NCBI RefSeq assembly: GCF_000003605.2
Contig: NW_003106595.1
Location: 215,351-279,350, forward strand
DNA from: Saccoglossus kowalevskii
Lineage: Eukaryota > Hemichordata > Enteropneusta > Harrimaniidae
DNA length: 64,000 bases
Reading direction: 5' to 3'
Made by a program: the position numbers and the translations under genes. The notes below the pieces were generated by a model. It did not search any database. It saw only the letters and a program-made list of their open reading frames with translations, and was not told the origin of the DNA. Shown here one piece after another: positions 1-12,400 of this stretch (position 1 is its first letter; each line of letters starts with the position of its first letter).

Positions 1-265
1 ACGATTTTATTTCTCATATGATAAAAAGTAACATTGATTTCTGTGCTCTTTTGACATGATAAATGGAATCAATGTTTTCTTCTGGTTAGAGAGTTCTTCT
101 TTGATATTTCTTTGATACTGTGAAATCAAGGATGATACATTTCATATTTGTAATTTACGTTGACAACCCAATTCTGAAAAATAGCTCACTCAAAGATAAA
201 AAGTATAAAGTTTGCTATGTTACTATATTTATCAATAGTTTTTTGTGTTTTTTCAACTCCAACAG
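1..265 (+). other. intron 3' end (upstream of first visible Meis exon)
   Basis: AT-rich intronic sequence ending in a T-rich tract and a CAACAG acceptor at 260-265. No coding exon is seen here. Open frames in this stretch run into the exon only because the intron end happens to be open. Confidence 0.8.
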
Positions 266-430
266 GTACACGAGCTGTGCGATAATTTCTGCCATCGTTA
301 CATCAATTGCTTGAAAGGGAAAATGCCAATTGATCTGGTTATCGAAGACCGGGAAAACATCGGCAGCAGGTCACCTAATCCACTCCGACCATCCGAAAAT
401 CATAAGGACCCAATGCATTCATCGGAGCAG
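266..430 (+). CDS. Meis: Meis exon A: C-terminal part of MEIS N-terminal domain
   Basis: Fifty-five codons, phase 0 at both ends. It begins [20 protein letters not shown] and continues [10 protein letters not shown], the signature end of the conserved MEIS/PKNOX N-terminal domain that contacts PBX/Extradenticle. The remainder ([16 protein letters not shown]... ending SSEQ) is variable linker, as in family members. The acceptor AG is at 264-265 and the donor GTACTG at 431, which is a weak donor. The exon starts exactly where vertebrate MEIS exons also begin (VHEL). Confidence 0.95.
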
Positions 431-3400
431 GTACTGCATCCAGTCTAAGTAGTCTTGCTTGTAAAACCGTAGACCGGACTCCATTTTGTTTGTTCGTTCG
501 TTCGTTCGTTCAACATCCTTCCTCCTAGCAGAATGTTACATCATCACACCATAGTTGTAAAATCAGGCAATTAATGTATTTAATTAGCATAATTAATTAA
601 TCATTTGGAGAATCTCAATAAATGGGGTTAATTTTTACATTAATTTTTTTTTCTTTTAATTGATGTATCCATGTGTCTGTTCCATGTTTTTTTTTAGTGT
701 AAAACCATCCCTATTTAGAATTCCATAACTATTTCTATATCTATAAGGTGTTATCAACAGAATTATTATTATTGTTAGGATGACAGGGAAACAAACTTTA
801 TTATGTCGTTCCCCCCTCCCAATTTAAGCACAATCAAAAACCATGTTGTAGCGACTTGCAGCAATTGACAATGTACTGATAACATCCAAAACTAGACAAC
901 AACGAAATAGTCATGACACTCAAAGTATCTGATTCTATCTGGGAGTCGTATCTCTAGAGACTAGTTGTTGCGACCAAACACAAATCTATGTGTTTTTTCT
1001 CGTTCAAATATTAATGCCACTATTATTTTCGACTTGAATTAGAAAATCGTATCCCCAGCACCCCCAAATCCTCTCGAAAGTATCGTTCATCCATACTACC
1101 CCGTCTATTGAGCACAAAATTCTCGTAATTGTCAGATAAAGCTCTCTTCACCCCAACTCCCAAACCAACAAAATTCACTTTTGCTATTTGCAATTCACGA
1201 CGCTGTGCCTTAATGCTTTTTAAACTATTTATGTGCATGTGCCTTGCCACCCTGACCTTTTATTTTAAGCTATTTTATAATAATGCACTACAAAAATTAT
1301 GCATATGAATCAGCCGTTCTCCTGGGACCCTGTAGATGGGGGATTTCTTTCTTGTCCTCTTGATTGAACTAGGGACCCTAATGGGGAAATTTTGTGGCTT
1401 TTCTTTCATCATTTCGTTGGTTAATTTTCCTGCACTTAGCAATTGTGTAAATGCCTCCTGATGCAGCATGATAAGCTCCAGCACTTTTATCAAAATGTAC
1501 AAATATTTTACCAGAATAGTTGTTTTTTTTCTTCTTCTTTTTTTTTACTAAAAAACTTTTAGGGGAGGCAAGCATTGCCCCTTTGTGCATAATCTTTGTC
1601 TTTGTCTGGAGGATTCATTAAAAAGATAGGGGGTGGTACCAGTGGGGGTGGGGGTGGGGGGGTTGAATGCACAATTGAAACCTTTGGTACCTAGGCTATT
1701 TATATACACACATGGCCTAGTCCGAGCATGTGACTAATGTAGGCCATCAACAAAACAATACAGGCAAATTTCGAACTGTGCTTTGTAGTGGTAAACAGTA
1801 TCATTGGTTAGGCAGCTGTGTTCTCTAAGCTTACATTGGTAGTCGGCAAACAACAACATTGGTCTCGCGTTTAGTGGTTCACTATATTAGGATGATTTGA
1901 ATCTGGCATAAGCTGTCCTGTTTATTTCTAAAGAACGCATTAGAAACCTATTGATTTTTCAACTATTGATTCTAAAAGGCAGAACTCGACCTTTTGTGTT
2001 TCTGCTTGTCTGTTGGCTTTGTAAGGGAAAACATTTATTGATAAGGAAGCCTCTTAGTCCAATAGGGAGACTATTATTAGTGGCCCTATGAGCTCATTTC
2101 CATGATTTTCCTCTTTCACTGATCCAAGTACTGTTGTTTATTATTTAGTGTTCAATATTTTTTTTTTTTTTGACTGGGCTTCTGTGTTGAAAATAGCTTG
2201 GAAAATCAAAGTATCAATGAGACACAAAGTTTAATTTGGTGGTCCGAATGGCCATTTAGTGAGCGCTCTAGTGTAGTAATGTGTCATATTATTAGTCGAC
2301 GTAATTAGGTAAAAGCCATTTACCATAGGGCAGAATGGGGAAGAGACAATCAGTAGGCTAGCTCAGGCAAAGTCACGCTTGCGGAAGAACCTTTGTGCAA
2401 TGGGCGCCAGAGCTTTACAAAGGCCCACCAGAACTTGTGTACTATTGTTCCTACTGGGTTAGCAGTAGACTGAATTAATACTAGTCAGGGGTATTAATTG
2501 GCTTCACAATCAGATGACTGAAAAACTGCTAAATGGGCCTCCATCTTCTCGTTGGCGATTTCAAAAAAAAACTAGATGCAGCAGCGAATAGGTATACAAA
2601 GTTTAGCTGTCAAAACAGGCTGTTCCCATCGGGGGAGAAGGTGGTTTCCTTCTGAGTCATTTTCCCTCTATTTAGCTCGCTAGTCAGCTGTGTTTGACAT
2701 GCATTATCTCGGACCTCCCTCGCATTCTACATGCCCTACTAGACAAAATTTGAAGCACACAACCAGAAATTATAAGAGCTTAGTGATTTTAAGACTGCAT
2801 CCATATTCTGATAGGAGGCTGTTGGCAACGGCAGTCATCTCAGGGAGAACTGTGTGTATCAAGCTCATGACTCGCAGTGCAGCGGGCAATCAATATAAGT
2901 CAGTTACTTTCACGAGGCACGCAGGCAGACAGCAGCTCGGGGACTGTTTAGGATTTCTCGGTGGCTATGATGGTAGGGTACTTCCAATATTTGTTATTGC
3001 TTGGCTTATTACTGTCTTCTGTCAACCTACTTTGTTGTAATTTGGAGCACAATTCGGCTGCCTATTTAACAGTTTTCCATATGATTGGCTATTAAAATGT
3101 CCACAGACTTTCTCAGGTGTGAACACATTGGTATTTCAAGCATTGCCTTATTTGCATGTGTGTCTGTCTTGGAAAAAAAAAAAACGAGAGTTCTGTGGAA
3201 TTTGCTCCCACATTTAAAAAATCTGCACTTGTCTAATTTTTTCCTCTATTTTTCTCCTTGATTCATTATCGTGAACTTGCACTAGGGTTGTGTCTTTGGG
3301 TCATGGTGTGTAGTGGATATCCACATTTTATTCAGTACGCTATTATTGGGTAAAATTATTGAAAAACTATTCTAATTTTTCAAGCATGATATCATAGTAT

Positions 3401-6400
3401 TGTTTCAGGTATGGAGATTGAATTGTTTGTAATTCGTGTTGTCGATCCTGTTTAAAGATGTTTATCAATTCTACCAATAATTGCTATCGTTCATAAGTTA
3501 TTTGTTTTCTTTGTAAGAAAAGGAAATCAGATTTGTGAATGAATTGTCTAGTATTATCCGTTGTAAATTTGCATACTGTATAGAAGAGGAGGAAATGTTT
3601 GTAAGGCCAGCCTACCTAACTCCTCATTCTATATCAAGTTTTTCACATTAATTTTCATTTTAACTCCAGTAGTGAAAAAATCCAAAATCAGGGACAACAG
3701 TGATTAATCATTTACTGTGCAAGGGTAGTAAAATCAAAACAAATAAAGAGGTCTGAAAATTGCTGGCTTAAAACAAAAATTAGATAACATTAAATATTTA
3801 TAAAATAAGCTTGTCATAATATGTGTAATTGTAGGTTTTTTTGTTTTTTGTTTTTTTTATGTAAAATACATTTTGTTCTTCATGAATTAATATAATGGAG
3901 CTTCTCAAATTCTGAGCTCTATTTCCTTCACGTCTAATAGAAATCAAAGTAGTGGGGGATTTTGGCGAGGCTGTTTCCCTTTTTCCCTTTATTAATTTTC
4001 CCTCTAGTTGTTGTGGGATTTACCAAAGTGTACAAGATTATTAAATTGCGGGGGAATACGAGAGAGAGTGAGAGAGATTCATCGCAGGTTGTAACATTGT
4101 AGTATTATTGTCTGTTGTTGTTGCTACAATATAAGTATTGTACGGGCAATCCCATAGCTGTTCCTATCACTAGTTCCTCCATAGACATGTAATCTTAACT
4201 GATTTACCAAGATAAAAACATATACAGGGGAGTAAAAGAATTAATGATAACAAACTAAATTTATTAACTTTTAATTATATTTTTTATTTAGTACATTTAC
4301 TTACCTGCAGCCATCTTGCCATAATATTATTAAAGTATAATTAAAAAACGAAAAACAAACAAAAAAAACTTTCAGGCATATTTCTATTGTTTTCAGTTTA
4401 ATATTTGTTTTTTAATTATCGGGATTCCATGTAATTTGCCATACAGCAAAAAATATATTGTGTTTTTTTTTGTTTTTTTGTTTTTATACTTTTGGTTTGT
4501 TTGTTTTTTTCTTATCGGAAGCACTTTTCTTGCCATATCATGTACAGTACTCAGAAATATTATGGGATGGGGATGGGGTAAAAATTATTGAGGTTGCTGT
4601 AACTATTATCTTTTTTTATTTGATTTACTTCAAAACCAGTGAGAACGAAAGGGAAACAGAAAAAAAGTACAGGGAGATTATATATTTAAAAAAAAAAATG
4701 AAATCAGTTTTTTTTCAGGTGTTGTAATGATTATTATGTACTGAATGAGGCAGGCCGTCTGGGGCAGACAAAAGTTTTTCTTACACAACTTGCTAAAAAC
4801 TTGGTGTAGTTTTCTATATATAGTGGTTGGGCATTTACCATGAATTTCACTGTACAGCTGTAGTCTTCACATGTTTAATTAATAAAGACAGGCTGTACTC
4901 AACTTAAAATGATTTGTCTTGTGTTTGTTGTGTTTATGCATGCACCAATTTATATTTTTATATTTTTTTTTAATCAATATATAATTCTATTTATTTTTAT
5001 TACATTTTTTTTTCTTCTTGAGAGCGAGGATCAATTTTATTTTTATTTTATGTATATTTTTTGTGAACTGGCAAGATAATGAAAAGGAGATTTTATTGTC
5101 ATTGTTTTGCCATTGCGGTTTTGGCCATTATCAACAAACGAAACTAACAGATGATGAAGCATGAAGAACGAAAAATGAATAGAGGGAGAGTCTGACAGCC
5201 ATTAAACTGCTGTGCCATAAATTACCCTGCCAGGGATACAATTAAGAAGGCAGGTTCTGGCTTGCTCATCAACTCAAACACACGGCCTGATGAATGGTTA
5301 TTTTGGGGACTAACAGCACATTTGAAGCCCTGAAAATATTTCATTTCAATCATAATTCCTTTGGTATTAAAGAGCTAAAGTCATGATGAATGTGCTTTCG
5401 CAGGGGGAAAGGGAAGGGGGGTTATTGTCATGGTTACGGATGATCCATGGCTTGTCATCGCAGTTCAAGAATGGGCGCAATATTTCACTACAGTTGCCAA
5501 GTTACCACAACCCCCTGCAGATGATAGGATTGTGAAACAGGAGTGGATGCTAGCCCAACCGAAGGACTGCCAGCATGTTTTTACTATCCTTCTGACATAT
5601 TTGTAATGATGTATGTCCACTTGGCAACCACCTTTATATTATGGACTGATCCAGAACAGGTGTATATGTTATGTTCTGTCAGGCATTGGTCCCAATTTAT
5701 TTTGATATAGGGGGGGCCACCGACAGTGATATAGTAATAAAATATCCTCTGATTGTCAAATCAAAAAATTTATACCCATTTTTTTTCTCTTCTCCTTTTT
5801 TTTATATCTTCTGTCGGCAGCAGCATTCGCAGTCGTACGACCACCCGGATGATGCGCAGTCAACAAGGTCAGACACCCCCATCCCGCCAATATCGCAACC
5901 GTTGATTCATACACCTCCTGACAACAACAGTGAAACAGGTCAGTACAATTTTTATTGTTTCTACTTGTCAGAAATATATCATCGTTAGACCACATTGATT
6001 TTTTGTTGTGAAGGAAGCTGAGATTTCGTTCCCAGATGTTTGCAAGGGACTGCGCGCAACATCCCGGAGGGGAGGACTGCTCGACTTAATGATCCTAGCA
6101 TTAAAAATACATGGTAACACAAACAAGTCATAGTTTTTCTTTTTCAACTATGGCGTGTTTCATAGACAGGGGTGACCAAAAAAGGGTGTGTTTTCACCCC
6201 TTTTATAAATGCTCTATTTTGCAATGTCCCAGCTATGCAATAAATCAGTTGTCAAGTCTGTCACAGAGATATATGTCTACTGTGACCTCCAATTTTTCAC
6301 TATCACTAAGCCAGCAATTCACCACCCCTATATGCAAATTCTCCTTGCGAAACCTCCCAGTCTGGGCCACAGTGCCATATATCTTGCACTGAGCATTGTG

Positions 6401-9400
6401 TAACATCACCCTAACCCTTGTGGTAGACAATGGACACTTTGGGCTTTCAATAACAGATTTTATTCAACTGTATATTGAAAATTACAGTCGAATAAATTTC
6501 TGGAAAAATTTAATTACACGTATTTAAGTTAAAAAAACTGGCAAAAAAAATTTATACCCTATTTGTTAAGATGAAATGTGAAAAAATTGATTTAATAATG
6601 AGAGTATAGATCGGTATTACTTGACCTCGTTGTGTATATTAGTATATTTAAAAGAAAATTCACAATTGCACAGTGAAGCGAGTTTATGAAATTAACCAAG
6701 AAAACTCTCGATTAACAACCATTCATAAGAGGGTACCCAAAAAAATATGAAATTTAGTTCAAATAAAAAAATTTGATTATTTATAAAAGATACCAGTATT
6801 TTATTTTAAAGTAATTCGTCAAAAATGTCACTACTTAGATTTTGTCGTTTTTTTGAAGGGATAACATGGATTATTATTACAGTAAATTTTTGTTTTCACC
6901 TAAAAATGCATTGTGTTTTTAAATTTAAAAAAATGTTCATATTATCATATCAAATGCTGCTTCTGTATATTGAATTGGAATAAGAGAAATATTTAAGCTA
7001 TTGAACTCTCTGACATTGCCAGTACTGTTCTCATTCTATTGCCTAATTGACCCCTTGTTCTATTTATGGCTGCAAACTATTGTCTTGGCCATACTTGAGG
7101 ACAGTTAGAAATGAATGATATGGTCTCGTAAAAAAAACTGTGCCCATTCAGGAAATTGAAATTTAATGATAAAATAACTAATTTTTTCCCCAGAATTTTG
7201 TTATTGGTTTCAGTGTTATACTGCACAGTGAAAAAATATCAGTAACATATCAGCATTTGCAAGGAACTGATAATTTTATTAACAAATAAAAAATTTAATT
7301 AATTACTAAGTATATTTTGAAGTGAAAATGACAAATGTAGAAAAATGATTCTGAAAATGTAGCAATGACTTTAAAACACAACTACCAGCAATTTATATAA
7401 AAATGAAAATATTAAACCAATTTTTAAAAAATTTAGATTAAAAAAAAACAAAATAGAATTATGGTTATTTTTTATTTTAATTCTAAATTTTACCATAATA
7501 CTTTTACACATTCAGATATTTTTAGTATTTGTGAATGTTTGTTTGAAATTTAATTTTGTGAAGCCTCATTCACAAATCTTTACATGTATGCATGCAACTT
7601 TGCGGTGAGATCCAAAAATCGTCACCCTCCCCACAAATGTGAAAAAAAGATATGAAATTGCGGGTAGTTTGTATCAAAACGTGCATATATCAGGTATACA
7701 TGTCTGTAGAGTTTAAACTGTGGTTTCAGCCGCACTATTACTTAGCGTTGGTTTGCTCTCCTCCTCTCTTTGCTCTATTCCCCACAGAGTTAGCCAATCA
7801 TTAATTGGGTGTTGTGTTTCCCTCTATCTGCTGCAACTATCTTCTTCAGATAACCAAGCCCCTAAAAAAAAATATTCCTCTGCTCAACACGGAAACTAAA
7901 TTATTATAAATTTACGTTAGTTACATTCTGAAATGAAGACATAAAAAAAAATGTGAAATATTTTTTTCCCCTTATACAATGTATATTTCTTTTTATCTTT
8001 CTGTAAATTGGCTGATGTGTTTATTTTAGTGGGATGAAATTGGGACTGAAGAATATATTTTTATTATTATTGAACAAAGCCCGAAGGGATTGGCATCTCT
8101 CAATTTGAGAGATATCCCTCCCTTATTGATGTCTTTGACATGGTATTGAATCAGTTGCTGCATCGAAACAAAAATGGAATTATTCAGAGTACAAAAGGCA
8201 TCCCTAAATCCAGTGTGGCACTCAAATCATTTCATCTCACACTCTCCCAGTTAGGAGTATAAATGTACTATCCTATACTATGTAATTGCGTATGTTTGTA
8301 TTTGACCGCAGCAATCCTGTTCCCCTCCCCCTTGCCCCATGATCTGAAATGAACGTAGTATTTTGAACCATTGAAAATACATTGTATGTTAATAACAATT
8401 GCTATTATAACACATGTTTTTTTATGTTTTTTTTTTTTTTGGCTTCTAAATTGTTCATCTCAACCGTGAAACATGAGAATTTTGTCAATTTCGGTCACTT
8501 TATTCTTTTGCCACTATCTCTGTTTCCGACGTCTAGTTTTTCACACTGGAGAGGTTGTTGAGTCTTTTTTAGTGTTAGTCTTTATAAGATCGTTTTCTCC
8601 TGCTCACTTAATAAACTGCTAACGTGTACATGTAACTCCACCTCAATGCATTCGTGATATACTCAGATAGTGTAATGAACATTTCATGCCCAGTTCAAGT
8701 TCATATAGAAAATCCCCCATGTTCATTTCTAATTGGTATAACTCTTTCCGTTCCTTACCTGGAGGGCACCAGTTGTAGAAATCGTAATGCTCAGCCAACA
8801 AGCATGTGATACGTTGTTGTTTTTTTCCTGTTTTTTTTTCATTCCCTCCAGCAGCATTGCTGTTCCACAGAAGACGTTTTAAGAACGTTTAGTTACACGA
8901 AAGAACAACAGTATGAATGGGAGTCGTGCAAGTGCCCATTGTGGCTGGACATACATTAGCCAATTGGTTTTGCCTTCTTGATCCCATCGGCTAACTTTGT
9001 TCGTATATAGACAGTCTTTGTTTTGGCTGATACTCGATAGGTTTTAAGGACTAATTTTACCATATAAGCTGGACCTTCTGTAAATCAGCGGAAAAAGGCT
9101 TTCATTGTTTAATGTTTTTGTAGTAGGTTTTGAAGTTGTTTAGAATATCTGCCCATTCCGTCTAACACCATAACTGAGTAAGGCATCAATGAATTCCGAC
9201 TTGAATACAACGTGTTTGTTCGCTAGTAGCACATCCCTCGCCAATTGACCCATAGCTGCTTTAATACTCTGTAACAATATGAAAAAAAAGATATTCATAA
9301 GTCTTTTGAAACTTTTTTTGTGTCAACAATGTTTTGAATTTTTCATATCCATTTGAGTCCTGTTATATCATAATTGTTTTTTGAGTTTTGAATTTGAGTG

Positions 9401-12400
9401 TGCAGACACCGAACTCCCTGAAATTATATGTAATATTATTATTTATTTTGGTGGCGAAATCTGCACTCATACCTACTCAATTCACTTCTGCCTTTTTTTT
9501 TACCCCTATCTTAGTTTTAATTCTCTGCCACTCTTAGAATAGAATATTCCAATTATTGGGGTAAATAGGGTTGAGAGCGTAGTATGTAAAATATCAACAG
9601 ACATGACACCCCTGTATTATGCATGTTGCCTCATGTTGCCTCATTTTGCCTACATGGTACCCCTTATATCAAGTCAATTCTCCATGATATTATTACTTAA
9701 GCTATTGCGAATTAATTAAGCCATCCAAGCATATATAGAAATAATTGCCCTGTTGATTAGTTTGGTGAATTTTAAAGCATTTTCAAAAATTTGCGACTGG
9801 ATGAGTGATGCCATTGTTGAATTTTTTTTTTAGTCACATTATGACCCACGAATTATGAATAAATTATAATTTTTTGGGGATGGGGGTCACAAATATTTGT
9901 TTTTATCAATTGGAACCTGATTAAAAAAATTCTTTATTTAGAAAAATAATGCCTTGTTAACCTAGGAGTAAAAATAGAACTATCTGAAAATAGGGTGTGT
10001 TGGATATTTTATGTTTACATGGTAATTTCATTGATAAAATGGTATCATAGCTGATAGTAGTAATTGTGTCTCTATTTACAAGTTGTATCTAAGAAGTACA
10101 GAATTATTTACCAATTTTAATGCCATAAATTTGAGCGATAGAAATTCTATTTCTGAAAAATTCAGGAATTTTTGTTTACCCCTTTGCCAGATGAACATAC
10201 CCTAGTTTCAAAATGTAAGTGTGGTGGTATCTATCTTGTATACACACAATGGCAATTGTTACAAAATTTGTCTACATATACTACATGGAACCTGAAATTG
10301 TAAATGTCTATTACTTTTTAAAAGTGTGAAACAATCGGTGATGTCAGACAGACAATGCTTTCCTGGTCAACTGTAAAGCATTATTTTAAAAATTCTAAAT
10401 TTTACAGAAACGCTGCCAGTCTAATAAGGTCCACCTAGTGCAATTAAACCTGGAAGGCTGTCCTATGTGGATAAAGCCCCTATCATGACTGCCTTCCAGA
10501 TAGCATAATGACCCTCGCAGGAGCTCATCTTCCCAAACTTCCCGTTCTTATCACTTCAAACCCAGCCAGACTAATTTTCCGTACAATATTACCATGGCGA
10601 TCTCACATTCGATGCACATATCAACAGTGAAGATTCTGATAACGAATATTTGCATACCAGAGAAAGATACCAATTGTCTGGTTTAATTTGATTATTTATT
10701 TTATTCTATTTTATTTTATTTTTATCCCTCTTTCCCCCTTACTGAAATTGCTTCGCGTTTATAGCATCTCAGTTTGTGGTCTTGTAGCGGGAGGTATTGC
10801 GCACTTAGTAGTATATTTTCGTATGCCCATTGATTTTTGCGAGCAAAGAGGTTAAATGGCAACAACCATAAAGACTAAACTATTACAACTTGCTGTTTTA
10901 ACTCTTAGAACATAAATATAAAAACCGTAGATAATATTGCCAATGATTACATGAATTATTGCCTACTTGCCAAGTCTACTAGTGGGTCATCCGTGCCAAT
11001 CATTTCTCACTGTTTGGTTGACTTTATGAAATGAAATCTTCCACGAAAATAAAACTTATGTCATAAAGTGGCCTCTTTTTCTTTTATTTATTTTTTCTCA
11101 AACTCTCCTTTAATATTTTTCTATAGGTCGTGAAATAGACTTAATGATGCGGTATTGATACAGCTGGCTAGCTCTGTATTGTAGAGAGCTAGTTGATTGA
11201 CACGGGCTAATCACTGTAGTAGTAATAGAACACTTCATTCCCAATGCTCAACATCCATTGATTAATGGTCCATTTTAGCTTTTTCTTTTGATTACCTTGA
11301 AAGTTAGCACACTACGCTAGGTCGGGTCTTCTTCTACAGAAAGTATGGCCCTAAGGTTAGGTTTGCCTCCAGCTTATTTCTTTTTTTCTTCATTCTCATT
11401 CCAATCGGCGCTGCTTTTTTTGCTTCGTCTTTTATTCCAACCAATTCGATCAAAATTAGAGCAGCCAACGTTCAGTCAACCTTTACGAAAACCATTTGCC
11501 TGTTACTGACAACTGCGAACAAATTAACTTTATTTTTGTTACCATGTAAACACTCTCTTTCCCAACCCCTCTCTCTGGTCTGCTACTGAAATGGTTTATT
11601 CCAATCTTGCCTATTTGCCAATATATGCAAAAATGGAAAATAAAAAAATAAGAACAGGTATTTATATGTCTGACAAATATTTTTCTAGCATGATGAAGTC
11701 TAGACTGGGGATTTACTGCCGTCCTCATTCTGCGACTGTGTTTCGATCCCTCCATCCTGCTTGTTGTGTGCATGTACTATAACACAGCAAATCCCGAAAC
11801 GGGTATCTTGCTGTGTAGTGAATGTCGTTTCAGAAAAGTCTAAGCCTGTACTTATTTTAATCTATCATTTAGTGGCATTCCCAACTTGAAAATCCTTCAT
11901 AAGCAGCTGTGGCACCAGAACGGAGTCAGCTTTGTTGATTTCTCTGCCTTATAATGTTTCGTTCTTCTCTCAACAATTTTTGTAAGCTAGTAAAGAAAGG
12001 TGTGAAAGCTAAAATTGAGAAGTCTGAATAAACCGTCCCACGTGAATGCTAAGGTGCCTGATGCAAACAACTGATAAAGAGTGGCATTGGTTAGCATAGA
12101 AATTGACATCACTTTCACCTCTTGTTGACTTCTAGGGATGACAAATTTAGAATGAATGTTAAAATACCCCCACCAACAAAGCACACAATTCCACCACGGT
12201 TGTTGATTTGCTTCCAAATACCAACAAAAGGCTCTTTTCTCTGTCACCAACGAAAATAGCTACAAAGTAACTTAAAACACCTGCAGTAGTGGGGCACACG
12301 TTATGAGCTGTCTATATTGCTTCAAATATATTCACACAGTTTTTCAGTGGTCCAGCGTTAATTATTCATTCGTCTTGCTTCAGTTAGCCTGACCCGTGAC

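Larger units (their letters stand above)
431..5820 (+). other. Meis intron A-B (5.4 kb)
   Basis: AT-rich intron with long T and A runs, a TTCG microsatellite near its start and a G-rich tract at 1629-1662. The stretch 2270-3060 is less repetitive than its surroundings and could be a conserved non-coding element, but nothing in it is recognisable. The 116-codon frame at 2690-3040 resembles no protein I know and looks accidental. Confidence 0.85.

Noticed and set aside
2605-2612. MEIS-type sites AGCTGTCA/TGACAGCT at 2605, 33210 and 42799 as autoregulatory elements
   Set aside because: About two 8-base matches are expected by chance in 64 kb on both strands, so three isolated sites are not evidence.
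2690-3040. 116-codon + strand open frame in Meis intron A-B
   Set aside because: Residue order is unremarkable and there is no promoter or splice support. The region is better read as less repetitive intron.
11690-11760. tRNA-like B box (GTTTCGATCCC) at about 11738
   Set aside because: No matching acceptor stem or A box in the correct spacing. The minus-strand GTTCGATTCC near 46430 fails the same test.
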